The notes under the pieces are model-generated. The model worked only from the letters and a program-made list of their open reading frames with translations, made no database searches and had not been told where the DNA came from. From an uncultured Croceitalea sp. (lineage in GTDB: Bacteria; Bacteroidota; Bacteroidia; Flavobacteriales; Flavobacteriaceae), in NCBI GenBank assembly GCA_947503285.1, contig CANNDD010000002.1, positions 434,001-498,000 of the forward strand: a DNA stretch of 64,000 nt, read 5' to 3'. The translations under genes and the position numbers were made by a program. Positions 42,105-51,147 of this stretch are shown here, in pieces (position 1 is the stretch's first letter; every line of letters starts with the position of its first letter).

Positions 42105-44261
42105 ATGAAAAAGCTACTCCTGGTTTCTTTAATCATGCTGTCCGTTGTTTCATGTAAAAAGGAGATACAGGGTATAACAACACCTTCACCTAAAAAAGAA
42201 ATGACCTATTTGGTTACCCATGGAGACTCTTTACCAGATGCCTACGAATGGATGGAACTTACGGATGAGGAAAAAAATGATTCCCTATCCAATCAAAAAA
42301 CCAAAGCCGTTAGGAATTTGATTTCTGAGGAAAATGCCTATACAGCCAAGGTGATGGCTCCCTATACGAACTTGCAAAACAAGCTGTTTGAAGAAATGAA
42401 GGGTAGGCAAGAGCAGAAAATACAAAGTGTGCCCTACAATAAAAATGATTATGAGTATTCCGTCGCCTATGAAGAAGGTGATGAATATCCCAGGTATTAC
42501 AGGAAGAAACTCACCGAAGGTGCTGAAAAAGAACTGTTGTTGGATGGGCCTGAAATGGCCAAGGGACATGATTATATCGATATTGCGTTCGGGCCGAATT
42601 ATGATGTTACTGAGAATGAAAAGATGATGGCGTATGCTGTAGACACCCTTTCTCGAAGATCTTATACCATTTATTTCAAGAATTTGGAAACTGGGGAAAT
42701 CTTGGATGAAAAATTGGACAGCGTTACCACAAATTTCGTCTGGGCCAATGATAGCAAAACGCTTTTTTATATTACACGGGATCCACAAACATTGCGTTGG
42801 AATAAGGTGAAAAAGCATGTCTTGGGAACAAACCCTGAATACGACGAGTTAATCTACGAGGAAAAAGATGAAGAGTTTGGCACGAGCATCAATATAACGA
42901 AGTCGCGGAAGTTCTTGTTGATTTCGAATTACTCTAGAAACGCTGACGAGTATTACTTTTTGAATGCCGATGATCCCAATGGAAAATGGAAGCTTTTTCA
43001 AGGAAGACAGCCCGATATGGAATACAACATCAACCATATAGGGGACTATTTTTATATACATACCAATTGGGGCGCCCCTAATTTCAAGCTAATGCGGACT
43101 ACCCTTGACAAAACCGAAAATTCTCATTGGGAAGATTTTTTGGTGCCAGGGGACGGGATAAAACTAGACAATGTACATGCCTTTAAGAACCATTTGGTGA
43201 TCAGTGAAAGATTTAAAGGACTACAGCAAATTAGGGTAGTAGATGCCATTACGACCGAATCTTCGTATTTAAAATTTAAAGACCCTACCTACTCCATGTC
43301 CCTTTCTTCGAGAATAGAATTTAATGCAGGGTTTTTTAGGTATTATTACGAATCAATGACCACACCATATTCGGTATATGACTATCATTTTGACACCAAA
43401 AAATCCAGTTTGCGCAAGACATCCAAAGTGATGGATGTTGATTTCAAGAGTGCCAACTATATTTCTGAACGATTCTTTGTTAAAGGCAGGGATGGTACGG
43501 AAATACCGGTTTCGTTGGTTTATAAAAAAAATCGTGACCCAAAGAATTCGGGTCCGTTGTTACTTTATGGTTACGGGTCTTATGGGTCGAATCTTGACCC
43601 TTGGTTCTCAACGTCAAGACTTAGTTTATTAGATCGTGGTTTTGTTTTTGCCATTGCCCATGTTCGGGGCAGTGAATTGATGGGTAGAAGCTGGTATGAA
43701 AATGGCAAATTCTTAAATAAGAAGAATACTTTTTTTGATTTTATCGATGTGGCCAAACACTTGATTGACGAAGGGTATACGCAACCAAAACACTTGTATG
43801 CAGAGGGAGGCAGTGCCGGTGGTTTGTTGATGGGCGCTGTAGCCAACATGGCTCCAGAACTATGGAACGGAATCATTGCACAGGTACCTTTTGTAGATGT
43901 TATGAATACCATGCTCAATGAAGATCTGCCCCTAACGGTAGGGGAGTATGAAGAATGGGGAAACCCCAATGACAAAACGTATTATGACTATATGAAATCG
44001 TATTCCCCATACGACAATGTTGCCCGTAAAGCCTACCCCAGTATGTTGGTCACCACGGGCTTTTGGGACAGTCAAGTGCAGTATTGGGAGCCATTAAAAT
44101 GGGTCTCAAAATTAAGGGACTACAAAACGGATGACAATCACATTCTTTTGAAGTGTAATCTGGTTGCTGGCCATGGGGGTAGTTCAGGCAGGTTCGAAAG
44201 CCTAAAAGAACAGGCATTGGAATATGCTTTTTTATTGATGTTGGAAGGGAAAGGGGAATAG
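42105..44261 (+). CDS. S9A oligopeptidase (PtrB-like) lipoprotein
   Basis: About 718 aa from the ATG at 42105 (MKKLLLVSLIMLSVVSC), whose Cys17 is a lipoprotein site; an upstream ATG at 42036 would spoil the leader. Residues about 60-420 form the seven-bladed propeller and the rest the alpha/beta hydrolase. Catalytic triad: S570 in GGSAGG, D655 in FWDSQVQYWEP and H690 in AGHGGSSGR. Such peptidases cut after basic residues or proline in short peptides (oligopeptidase B / prolyl oligopeptidase). Unusually for the family it is exported and lipidated, as in many Bacteroidota. Confidence 0.9.
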   Translation: MKKLLLVSLIMLSVVSCKKEIQGITTPSPKKEMTYLVTHGDSLPDAYEWMELTDEEKNDSLSNQKTKAVRNLISEENAYTAKVMAPYTNLQNKLFEEMKGRQEQKIQSVPYNKNDYEYSVAYEEGDEYPRYYRKKLTEGAEKELLLDGPEMAKGHDYIDIAFGPNYDVTENEKMMAYAVDTLSRRSYTIYFKNLETGEILDEKLDSVTTNFVWANDSKTLFYITRDPQTLRWNKVKKHVLGTNPEYDELIYEEKDEEFGTSINITKSRKFLLISNYSRNADEYYFLNADDPNGKWKLFQGRQPDMEYNINHIGDYFYIHTNWGAPNFKLMRTTLDKTENSHWEDFLVPGDGIKLDNVHAFKNHLVISERFKGLQQIRVVDAITTESSYLKFKDPTYSMSLSSRIEFNAGFFRYYYESMTTPYSVYDYHFDTKKSSLRKTSKVMDVDFKSANYISERFFVKGRDGTEIPVSLVYKKNRDPKNSGPLLLYGYGSYGSNLDPWFSTSRLSLLDRGFVFAIAHVRGSELMGRSWYENGKFLNKKNTFFDFIDVAKHLIDEGYTQPKHLYAEGGSAGGLLMGAVANMAPELWNGIIAQVPFVDVMNTMLNEDLPLTVGEYEEWGNPNDKTYYDYMKSYSPYDNVARKAYPSMLVTTGFWDSQVQYWEPLKWVSKLRDYKTDDNHILLKCNLVAGHGGSSGRFESLKEQALEYAFLLMLEGKGE

Positions 44262-44263
44262 TG

Positions 44264-45019
44264 TTATCGAAACAAAATCGCGATGGCACCAATGGCCGTG
44301 ACCGCTAAGATGAATCTTCGATATTGCCTCTCGTTGATCATTTTGACCAACTTGACCCCAGTAAAAAGACCTATTAAAATTGCAGGAAGTAACATTGCAT
44401 TTATAGCCAGGGTCCCTACGGAAATGGTTTTCCAAACAAATATGTGAAAAGGCAGTTTAAAAAGGTTGGTTATTAGAAACAACCAAGCCGCAGTGCCAAC
44501 GAATTCGTTCTTTGGCAATCGCATCGCTAAAAAAAAGAGGTTGCTAAAGGCCCCTGCCAAGTTGCCGATCATAGTGGCGATACCCGCAATAATTCCGGTA
44601 CCCCCGGCAAAGCTCCAATGATTGGGAACCGTTTTCGATTTTCTTCTATCCCAAAAAATCAAGATACCCAAACTCGCCAGAATCACTACTACCATACCGA
44701 TTTTGAACAGTTTTTCGGGCAGGTCCTTTCCAATGACTACACCGATTAAGATTCCGAAGATCATCCAAGGCATAAAGCGAATGATATACTTCCATTGCGT
44801 ATGTCTATTATAGTAGCCAACGGCGAAAATATCTCCAACAAGCAAAAGTGGCATAATAAGACCTGTTGATTGTTTTGCACCAAAGGCCAAGGCCATTAAA
44901 GTAACATTGAAAATGGACAATCCCTTTAGGCCCGCTTTTGAAATCCCCATTAAAAAAGCTGCCAAACCTGAAAGTAACCAACCCCAAAGACCTACCTCTA
45001 AATCCATTGTCAAAGACAT
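44264..45019 (-). CDS. TauE/SafE-family (sulfite exporter) membrane protein
   Basis: About 251 aa from the ATG at 45019 (MSLTMDLEVGLWGW), with some eight membrane helices in two similar halves (each opening with a glycine-rich GISKAGLKG or GTGIIAGIATM motif), the TauE/SafE pattern. Members move sulfite, sulfonates or other organic anions through the inner membrane. Tail-to-tail with the oligopeptidase, 2 bases apart. Substrate cannot be determined from sequence. Confidence 0.85.
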   Translation of the reverse strand: MSLTMDLEVGLWGWLLSGLAAFLMGISKAGLKGLSIFNVTLMALAFGAKQSTGLIMPLLLVGDIFAVGYYNRHTQWKYIIRFMPWMIFGILIGVVIGKDLPEKLFKIGMVVVILASLGILIFWDRRKSKTVPNHWSFAGGTGIIAGIATMIGNLAGAFSNLFFLAMRLPKNEFVGTAAWLFLITNLFKLPFHIFVWKTISVGTLAINAMLLPAILIGLFTGVKLVKMINERQYRRFILAVTAIGAIAILFR

Positions 45020-45204
45020 ATTTTGAATCAAAAAAACCAAATGTATGCATTAAAAGAAAAGTAGTATTCGGTGATTTACCTATAACCAATATCCGTGCTT
45101 TTATAGAAAATTGTCAAATGATGCTAGAATAACATCAAATGGATACGGTTTAAAAGGGGCCTTGCAAAAAAGTCATATCTTTAATAATCAACCAATCACC
45201 AATT

Positions 45205-47016
45205 ATGGAACTCAGTACCCTTGACTATAGCTTTATTATTGTCTTTTTCTCGATTGTTTTAGGAATAGGAATTTACGTCTCAAAAAAATCCGGTAAGGAT
45301 TCTTCAGAATTCTTTCTCTCTGGGCGCACGATGCCCTGGTGGCTGTTGGGGCTTTCGATGGTCGCCACTACCTTTTCTACCGATACGCCCAATTTGGTTA
45401 CCGATATTGTCAGAACTTCAGGAGTTTCAGGGAACTGGGTATGGTGGTGCTTTTTACTGACGGGTATGCTTACCGTTTTTGTATATGCCAAGCTTTGGCG
45501 TAAGTCTAATGTAAAAACAGACCTTGAATTTTATGAAATGCGCTATGGGGGTAAACCGGCAAGCTTTTTAAGAAAGTTCAGATCTATTTACCTCGGGGCC
45601 TTGTTCAATATAATTACCATGGCCTCGGTGACCTTGGCGGCTATAAAGATCGGGGGTATCATGTTGGGTCTTGAACCTTGGGAAACGGTAGTGGGAGCGG
45701 GATTGATAACCGTCGTTTTTAGCGCTTTAGGAGGCTTTAAAGGAGTGGTTTATACTGACTTTCTGCTGTTCTTTGTCGCGATGGCCGGGGCCATTGGAGC
45801 CGCATTTTATTTGGTAAATATTCCTGAAGTGGGGGGAATACAAGCTTTGATCGAACATGAAAACGTTACGGATAAATTGAATATCCTTCCTGATTTTGAT
45901 AATACGACCGTTCTAGTGACCATGTTCATTATTCCGATTGCAGTACAATGGTGGAGCTCTTGGTACCCTGGGGCAGAACCTGGCGGGGGAGGTTATATTG
46001 CCCAACGTATGTTGGCTGCCAAAGATGAGAACCATGCTATTGGGGCAACATTTTTCTTTAATATCATGCACTACGCCCTTCGCCCATGGCCATGGATATT
46101 GGTGGCTTTGGCATCACTGGTCGTATATCCTGACATTGCAAGTATTGCACAAGCATTTCCCGAGGTAGCAGATGACAAATTGGGCCATGACCTTGCTTAT
46201 TCGGCGATGCTGACAAAATTACCCAGTGGGTTATTGGGCGTGGTGTTGGCCTCGCTTGTTGCGGCATATATGAGTACTATTTCAACACAGTTGAATTGGG
46301 GATCATCTTACATAGTCTTTGATTTTTACAAACAACAGGTCAACCCCAACGCAACGGAAAAACAGATGGTGGCCGTAGGTAGGATTTCTACGGTAGTATT
46401 GATGTTGTTGAGTGCGCTTTTGGCCCTCACTTTACAAAATGCATTTGAAGTTTTTGATCTCTTGGTAACTTTTGGGGCGGGAACAGGGCTGGTCTTTATC
46501 TTGAGGTGGTTTTGGTGGCGTATCAATGCATGGAGTGAGATAACGGCCATGTTCGTTTCAGGCATAATATCGATTCTATTGGTTAAGACAAGTCTAGGCA
46601 CACTGCTTTTTAACCCTACGACAGGGGTATTGCCCGAATGGGCCAATTACCCTTTTGTAGTAGTGGTTACTACCGCTATTTGGGTAGCAGTCACGCTATG
46701 TACAAAACCGGAATCAGATGAAACGTTACGGGCATTTTATAAAAAAATACAACCAGGGGGACCAGGTTGGGCAAAAGTGGTTGCCAAGGCTGAAAACGAT
46801 AAAGTAGAAATTATTACCCCTGGTGAAAAGTGGAGCGTACCATCTGGAATTACGGCAATGCTGCTCGGGGTTACCTTAGTATATGCTACAATGTTCGCAA
46901 CAGGATATTGGATTTACGGAGAAACGATAAAGGCATTGGTAATCAGTGCCTTGGCATTAATTTCTGGTATAGCGCTTACTAAGGTTTGGAAAAGAATGAA
47001 AGAACACATACTATAA
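45205..47016 (+). CDS. Sodium:solute symporter (SSS family)
   Basis: A 603-aa inner-membrane transporter with about 13-15 helices. Family signatures: FFLSGRTMPWWLLGLSMV at about 37-54, TFSTDTPNLV, and GGFKGVVYTD, which is the SSS motif around the Na+ site. These proteins take up sugars, amino acids or vitamins with Na+. It is followed after 11 bases by a DUF5009-type acyltransferase, suggesting uptake of an amino sugar or its derivative, which is an inference from pairing. Confidence 0.9.
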   Translation: MELSTLDYSFIIVFFSIVLGIGIYVSKKSGKDSSEFFLSGRTMPWWLLGLSMVATTFSTDTPNLVTDIVRTSGVSGNWVWWCFLLTGMLTVFVYAKLWRKSNVKTDLEFYEMRYGGKPASFLRKFRSIYLGALFNIITMASVTLAAIKIGGIMLGLEPWETVVGAGLITVVFSALGGFKGVVYTDFLLFFVAMAGAIGAAFYLVNIPEVGGIQALIEHENVTDKLNILPDFDNTTVLVTMFIIPIAVQWWSSWYPGAEPGGGGYIAQRMLAAKDENHAIGATFFFNIMHYALRPWPWILVALASLVVYPDIASIAQAFPEVADDKLGHDLAYSAMLTKLPSGLLGVVLASLVAAYMSTISTQLNWGSSYIVFDFYKQQVNPNATEKQMVAVGRISTVVLMLLSALLALTLQNAFEVFDLLVTFGAGTGLVFILRWFWWRINAWSEITAMFVSGIISILLVKTSLGTLLFNPTTGVLPEWANYPFVVVVTTAIWVAVTLCTKPESDETLRAFYKKIQPGGPGWAKVVAKAENDKVEIITPGEKWSVPSGITAMLLGVTLVYATMFATGYWIYGETIKALVISALALISGIALTKVWKRMKEHIL

Positions 47017-47027
47017 AAGCGCCAAAC

Positions 47028-48113
47028 ATGAAGGATAGAATTCTATCAGTGGATATTTTTAGGGGGGCCACCATTGTTTTGATGATTTTGGTCAACACCC
47101 CAGGAACATGGTCCAATGTTTATGCACCATTATTACATGCCAAATGGCATGGGTATACACCAACTGATTTGGTCTTCCCTTTTTTCTTGTTTATCGTGGG
47201 TACTTCCATTGTTTTTGCATACAAGAACAAAACCATAGGTGCACATACCTATAAAAAAATAAGCGTTCGAGCTCTAAAATTAATTGGGTTGGGGCTATTC
47301 TTAGGCGCTTTTACGATTAGCTTCCCCTTTTTTAAAGATTTTACCGATATTCGATTTCCTGGGGTATTGCAGCGTATCGGGGTGGTGTTCTTTTTTGCAG
47401 CGATTTTATTTCTGAACTTTAGATGGAAAACCTTGATCGCAATTGCGGTTACTTTGCTCATCGGGTATTGGGTATTGATGACATTGGTTCCGGTAAACGG
47501 AGTGGAATCAACCTTGGACAGGGCACCCAATAATCTTGCCAATTGGTTGGATGTTCAAATCTTTGGCTCCCATAATTATAAGCCCGATTATGACCCAGAA
47601 GGCTTTTTGAGCACAATTCCTTCCATAGCAAGTTCGTTATTGGGTATTTTCACAGGGCTGATCCTCTTATCAAAACAAGAAAAGAAAGCCACCATTTTAT
47701 TTGGGCTGGGGGGAGCTTTGCTGTTGGTTGGTCATTTGTGGGATTTTGTTTTTCCTATCAACAAAGCACTTTGGACAAGCAGTTTTGTGCTGGTCACTGC
47801 CGGATGGGCCAATATCGTGCTAGCCATTATTTACTATTTGACCGATATTAGAAAAATTGAATTCGGCAGTATTTTTAGATATGCAGGGGCCAATGCCATT
47901 GTGGTCTATTTTTTATCAAGCTTTATTAGCAAAATCATGGGGCAGATAAAGGTTGGTGAAACTTCGCTTCATGGGTGGTTGTTTCAAAAGATTTATGTGC
48001 ATGACGTCATCTCAATGGAACTATCTTCTTTATTATACGGTCTGAGCGTGGTTGCCTTTTATTGCTTATTGGCCTATGTACTTTATAAAAGAAAGATTTT
48101 TATTAAGGTTTAA
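47028..48113 (+). CDS. DUF5009/heparan-alpha-glucosaminide N-acetyltransferase-like membrane protein
   Basis: About 361 aa starting at the ATG at 47028 (MKDRILSVDIFRGATIVLMI). The family hallmark is the first helix SVDIFRGATIVLMILVNTPG and the nearby HAKWHGYTPTDLVFPFFLF. Eukaryotic HGSNAT transfers acetyl groups from cytosolic acetyl-CoA to glucosamine through the membrane; bacterial NagX-like relatives are encoded with N-acetylglucosamine genes. Here it follows a sodium symporter, consistent with sugar uptake or modification. Conserved His residues in the loops are present but activity is not certain. Confidence 0.8.
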   Translation: MKDRILSVDIFRGATIVLMILVNTPGTWSNVYAPLLHAKWHGYTPTDLVFPFFLFIVGTSIVFAYKNKTIGAHTYKKISVRALKLIGLGLFLGAFTISFPFFKDFTDIRFPGVLQRIGVVFFFAAILFLNFRWKTLIAIAVTLLIGYWVLMTLVPVNGVESTLDRAPNNLANWLDVQIFGSHNYKPDYDPEGFLSTIPSIASSLLGIFTGLILLSKQEKKATILFGLGGALLLVGHLWDFVFPINKALWTSSFVLVTAGWANIVLAIIYYLTDIRKIEFGSIFRYAGANAIVVYFLSSFISKIMGQIKVGETSLHGWLFQKIYVHDVISMELSSLLYGLSVVAFYCLLAYVLYKRKIFIKV

Positions 48114-48326
48114 GTTAAAATGGTGATTGCAGAACTTGAAAATCAATTTAGAAAGTATGAATAGGCTATTGTTATGGAGTTGGTAGTAAAATCAAAAAAC
48201 TTCTAATACCTATCAGCTTATTGCAAATGGAATAACTATTCAAGGATTTGCAGCTATTGTTTTCAAGGTTTCCAATAAATATAAAGGACTAATCGTCTTT
48301 TGTCTTTTAGCGCAGCAGTCTAACAG

Positions 48327-48917
48327 CTATTGTCTTACTTCTATTAACCTTGCCACATACTTACCGATCACATCGAACTCTAAGTTAACGGTTGTGCCGA
48401 CCTTATAAGAATTGAAGCGCGTATGCTCATAAGTGTAGGGAATGATGGCCACACTAAAAGCTCCTTTTTTAGAGTTCACGACAGTAAGACTGGTACCATC
48501 AATGGTAATAGAGCCTTTTTCAATGGTCACATTGTTCAATAGGGCATCATATTCAAAGGTAAATAGCCAGCTGCCGTTACTTTCCAATATTTTGGTGCAG
48601 GTGGCCGTTTGGTCGACATGGCCCTGAACCAAATGCCCGTCCAATCTTGTACCAAGCACCATGGCACGTTCCAAATTTACCAAATCACCCATTTTGAGCT
48701 GACCTAGGCTGGTTTTATCCAATGTTTCTTGAATTGCCGTTACGGTATAGCGCCCACCATCTATGGCAACTACCGTTAAGCAAACACCATTATGGGCAAC
48801 ACTTTGGTCAATTTTAAGTTCTTGCGTTATTGCTGAGCTAATGGTAATATGCAAATTGCCACCTTCTTTTTCAAGTTCGACCACTTTGCCCAAAGTTTCG
48901 ATAATACCTGTAAACAT
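48327..48917 (-). CDS. ribE: Riboflavin synthase, alpha chain
   Basis: Catalyses dismutation of two 6,7-dimethyl-8-ribityllumazine molecules to riboflavin in the cytoplasm. The 196-aa length is typical. The tandem lumazine-binding barrels each open with the family pattern: MFTGIIETLGKVVELE and DGHLVQGHVDQTATC. Active-site regions are NGVCLTVV in barrel 1 and DGTSLTVV in barrel 2. Transcribed away from pdxA. No FMN riboswitch recognised in the leader. The other rib genes are elsewhere. Confidence 0.95.
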   Translation of the reverse strand: MFTGIIETLGKVVELEKEGGNLHITISSAITQELKIDQSVAHNGVCLTVVAIDGGRYTVTAIQETLDKTSLGQLKMGDLVNLERAMVLGTRLDGHLVQGHVDQTATCTKILESNGSWLFTFEYDALLNNVTIEKGSITIDGTSLTVVNSKKGAFSVAIIPYTYEHTRFNSYKVGTTVNLEFDVIGKYVARLIEVRQ

Positions 48918-48981
48918 ATCTATTTTAATTGTAATTAAATCTATCTAAAAGAGCAATTATATTGACTAGTTCATCAAAATT

Positions 48982-49030
48982 TCACCCCTCCAATTGAAGA
49001 GGTCAGAATCGCTCGAGCGATTCTGGGTGA
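48982..49030. promoter_or_regulatory. Palindrome-containing structure between riboflavin synthase and pdxA
   Basis: CAGAATCGCTCGAGCGATTCTG (49004-49025) is a perfect 22-bp palindrome. It is enclosed by TCACCC (48982-48987) and GGGTGA (49025-49030), with a second small CCTC/GAGG hairpin between. It lies just upstream of the pdxA -7 box, so it may be a DNA-binding site. It could also form in RNA if transcribed from the ribE side. Confidence 0.5.
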
Positions 49031-49042
49031 GGATAATTTAAC

Positions 49043-49050
49043 TAGCTTTG
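49043..49050 (+). promoter_or_regulatory. Candidate -7 box for pdxA
   Basis: TAGCTTTG fits the TAnnTTTG consensus, 24 bases before the pdxA ATG. No -33 TTTG lies at standard spacing; the large palindrome just upstream may bind an activator. Confidence 0.5.
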
Positions 49051-49074
49051 CACTGTAAAAGTAGGTATTCGCAT

Positions 49075-50136
49075 ATGGATTCTAAACAAGAGAAAAAAAA
49101 AATAAAACTGGGCATCTCCATCGGGGACTTAAATGGCATTGGTTGTGAAGTTGCATTAAAGACCTTTGAAGATAACAGAATGCTCGATTTTTGTACTCCC
49201 GTTCTTTTTGCCTCAAATAAAACCATATCACATCAAAAGCAGGCATTGGACATTCCCATAAACTTCAATGGCGTGCATAGTGCCGCAAAAGCTGTTGACG
49301 GTAAGATCAATGTAGTTAATGTCTGGAAAGAAATGCCTACAATCGAATTTGGAAAGTCTACCGAAGAAGGGGGTAAATATGCCATAAAATCATTGCGTGC
49401 GGCCGTTACTGCTTTAAAGAACAATGAAATTGACGCCCTAGTCACGGCCCCTATAAATAAAAACAACATTCAGGCCGAAGATTTTAAGTTTCCTGGCCAT
49501 ACCGATTATTTGGCTAAGGAATTGGAAGGCGAAAGCCTGATGTTCATGGTTACCGATGAACTTCGAGTGGGGCTTATGACGGATCACATAGCCGTAAAAG
49601 ATGTAGCGAACGCCATTACAACAAAGCTGATAAAAGATAAAGTGGCGACAATGGCAAAATCATTGCGTATGGACTTCGGCATTAGAAAACCAAAAATCGC
49701 CATTCTGGGCATTAACCCTCACAGTGGTGACAATGGTGTTATCGGTGAAGAAGATGATGCTATCGTTAGACCCATTGTAAAAGCGTTATTTGAAAACGGG
49801 GAATTGGTTTATGGCCCGTATTCCGCCGATAGCTTTTTCGGGTCGAATGCACACCAAAATTTTGATGCTATTCTAGCGGCCTATCACGATCAAGGTTTGA
49901 TACCATTTAAGACACTTTCGTTTGGTAAAGGGGTCAATTTTACCGCTGGCCTTAAAAAGGTGAGAACCTCACCAGACCATGGTACCGCGTACGAGATTGC
50001 AGGCGGGGGTAAGGCAGATGAAAGCTCTTTTAAGGAGGCTGTTTTTGCTGCAATCCACATTTACAGAAACCGGGAAGAATACAATGAACTCACCAAAAAT
50101 GCCCTAAAGAAGCAAAAGTTAAGGCGTAACCCTTAA
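49075..50136 (+). CDS. pdxA: 4-hydroxythreonine-4-phosphate dehydrogenase
   Basis: NAD-dependent enzyme of pyridoxal 5'-phosphate synthesis (DXP-dependent route), acting in the cytoplasm as a homodimer. About 353 aa from the ATG at 49075 (MDSKQEKKKIKLGISIGD), preferred to an upstream ATG at 49048 with a spurious extension. Motifs: GDLNGIGCEVALKT, TAPINK, GHTDYLAKE with a zinc-binding His, AILGINPHSGDNG, and AYHDQGLIPFK. The 100-base gap to the DUF177 gene contains a separate promoter. Confidence 0.95.
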   Translation: MDSKQEKKKIKLGISIGDLNGIGCEVALKTFEDNRMLDFCTPVLFASNKTISHQKQALDIPINFNGVHSAAKAVDGKINVVNVWKEMPTIEFGKSTEEGGKYAIKSLRAAVTALKNNEIDALVTAPINKNNIQAEDFKFPGHTDYLAKELEGESLMFMVTDELRVGLMTDHIAVKDVANAITTKLIKDKVATMAKSLRMDFGIRKPKIAILGINPHSGDNGVIGEEDDAIVRPIVKALFENGELVYGPYSADSFFGSNAHQNFDAILAAYHDQGLIPFKTLSFGKGVNFTAGLKKVRTSPDHGTAYEIAGGGKADESSFKEAVFAAIHIYRNREEYNELTKNALKKQKLRRNP

Positions 50137-50163
50137 AAAGCTCGAGATATTTTTTTAGAAGGA

Positions 50164-50193
50164 TTGGGTTTTTACAAATAAATAGTATCTTTG
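50164..50193 (+). promoter_or_regulatory. Bacteroidota-type promoter for the DUF177-rpmF operon
   Basis: TTG (50164-50166) and TATCTTTG (50186-50193) separated by 19 bases, an excellent match to the sigma-A consensus of the phylum. The DUF177 start is 43 bases further on. Confidence 0.8.
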
Positions 50194-50236
50194 CACCCGC
50201 CTTACGGGCTGGTACACAAACCTTAAGTGTAAAGAG

Positions 50237-50767
50237 ATGAAGTTAAAGGAGTTTTTTATTCCTTTCACAGGATTGAAGTTGGGAAAACACGAGTTTGAGT
50301 ACGTTATTGACAATACGTTCTTTGAATCTTTTGGTTATGAGGAGTTTAATGGCGCCTCAATTACATTAAAAGCCGTCTTGAATAAGATGGGTACGATGAT
50401 GGAATTGGACATTCATGCCTCTGGTTCGGTCAATGTAGATTGCGATTTGACGAGCGAGCCATACGATCAAAATATTACCTCTGATTTGCAATTGGTCATC
50501 AAATTCGGTGAAGCGTATAACGATGAGAACGATGAGATTTTGATCATTACGCATGGAGAACATCAAATCAACATTGCGCAATACGTTTATGAAATGTTGG
50601 TCTTGGCCGTTCCCCAAAAAAGGGTGCATCCCGGTGTACTTGACGGAACGTTGAAATCTGAGGCATTGGATAAGTTGAAAGAATTGCAACCAAAAGAGAC
50701 AAAAGGGAAAACAGAAAATACAGATCCCAGATGGGATGAATTAAAAAGATTATTAACGGACAAATAG
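50237..50767 (+). CDS. DUF177/YceD-family protein
   Basis: A 176-aa protein found beside rpmF in nearly all bacteria; in plants and bacteria YceD-like proteins are linked to 23S rRNA accumulation or ribosome assembly. The conserved part includes GSVNVDCDLT and the region IAQYVYEMLVLAVPQKRVHP with the Pro-rich motif common to the family, and the acidic C-terminus. Located 6 bases before rpmF. Role in ribosome biogenesis is known only by association. Confidence 0.85.
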   Translation: MKLKEFFIPFTGLKLGKHEFEYVIDNTFFESFGYEEFNGASITLKAVLNKMGTMMELDIHASGSVNVDCDLTSEPYDQNITSDLQLVIKFGEAYNDENDEILIITHGEHQINIAQYVYEMLVLAVPQKRVHPGVLDGTLKSEALDKLKELQPKETKGKTENTDPRWDELKRLLTDK

Positions 50768-50773
50768 GTACCA

Positions 50774-50974
50774 ATGGCACATCCTAAAAGAAAAATATCA
50801 AAAACCAGAAGAGATAAAAGACGTACACATTATAAGGCGGTAGCACCGACAATTGCCAAAGACAGCACAACGGGTGAAATGCATTTGTATCACAGGGCGC
50901 ACTGGCATGAAGGTAAATTGTATTACAGGGGTCAAGTCTTAATTGACAAAACCGAAGATGAGGCCGCGGCTTAG
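50774..50974 (+). CDS. rpmF: 50S ribosomal protein L32
   Basis: A 66-aa basic ribosomal protein that starts [20 protein letters not shown], the universal L32 N-terminus. The zinc-binding Cys pairs of some L32 proteins are absent; instead the pattern [18 protein letters not shown] is present, as in other Bacteroidota. Member of the DUF177-rpmF-fabH cluster, ended by a strong terminator. Confidence 0.96.
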   Translation: MAHPKRKISKTRRDKRRTHYKAVAPTIAKDSTTGEMHLYHRAHWHEGKLYYRGQVLIDKTEDEAAA

Positions 50975-50998
50975 TCGATACATGAAAATATATAGCAT

Positions 50999-51030
50999 AA
51001 CTCCCGTTTTCTGAGAACGGGAGTTTTTTT
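50999..51030 (+). terminator. Terminator after rpmF
   Basis: ACTCCCGTT pairs with AACGGGAGT and is followed by seven T residues. It separates the rpmF unit from fabH, which then needs its own promoter or read-through. Confidence 0.9.
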
Positions 51031-51147
51031 ATGGATTTATTTCAACTTGAAAACGGAAGTTTTAGCACGAAAAGTCGTAGAAAATCATTATTTTTCGTCG
51101 ATTTTGAGTCAATTTTCAATCCTTTTTGACTAAAAACGTATATTCTG

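Noticed and set aside
42285-42818. 177-codon minus-strand frame inside the oligopeptidase gene
   Set aside because: It is a shadow of a well-supported S9 peptidase with an intact catalytic triad; no start context or homology.
48114-48326. Possible gene fragment between the DUF5009-type gene and riboflavin synthase
   Set aside because: Short broken frames on both strands without a recognisable protein; probably spacer.
48918-49074. FMN riboswitch for riboflavin synthase
   Set aside because: The conserved RFN boxes are not present; only a palindrome and short stems can be seen.
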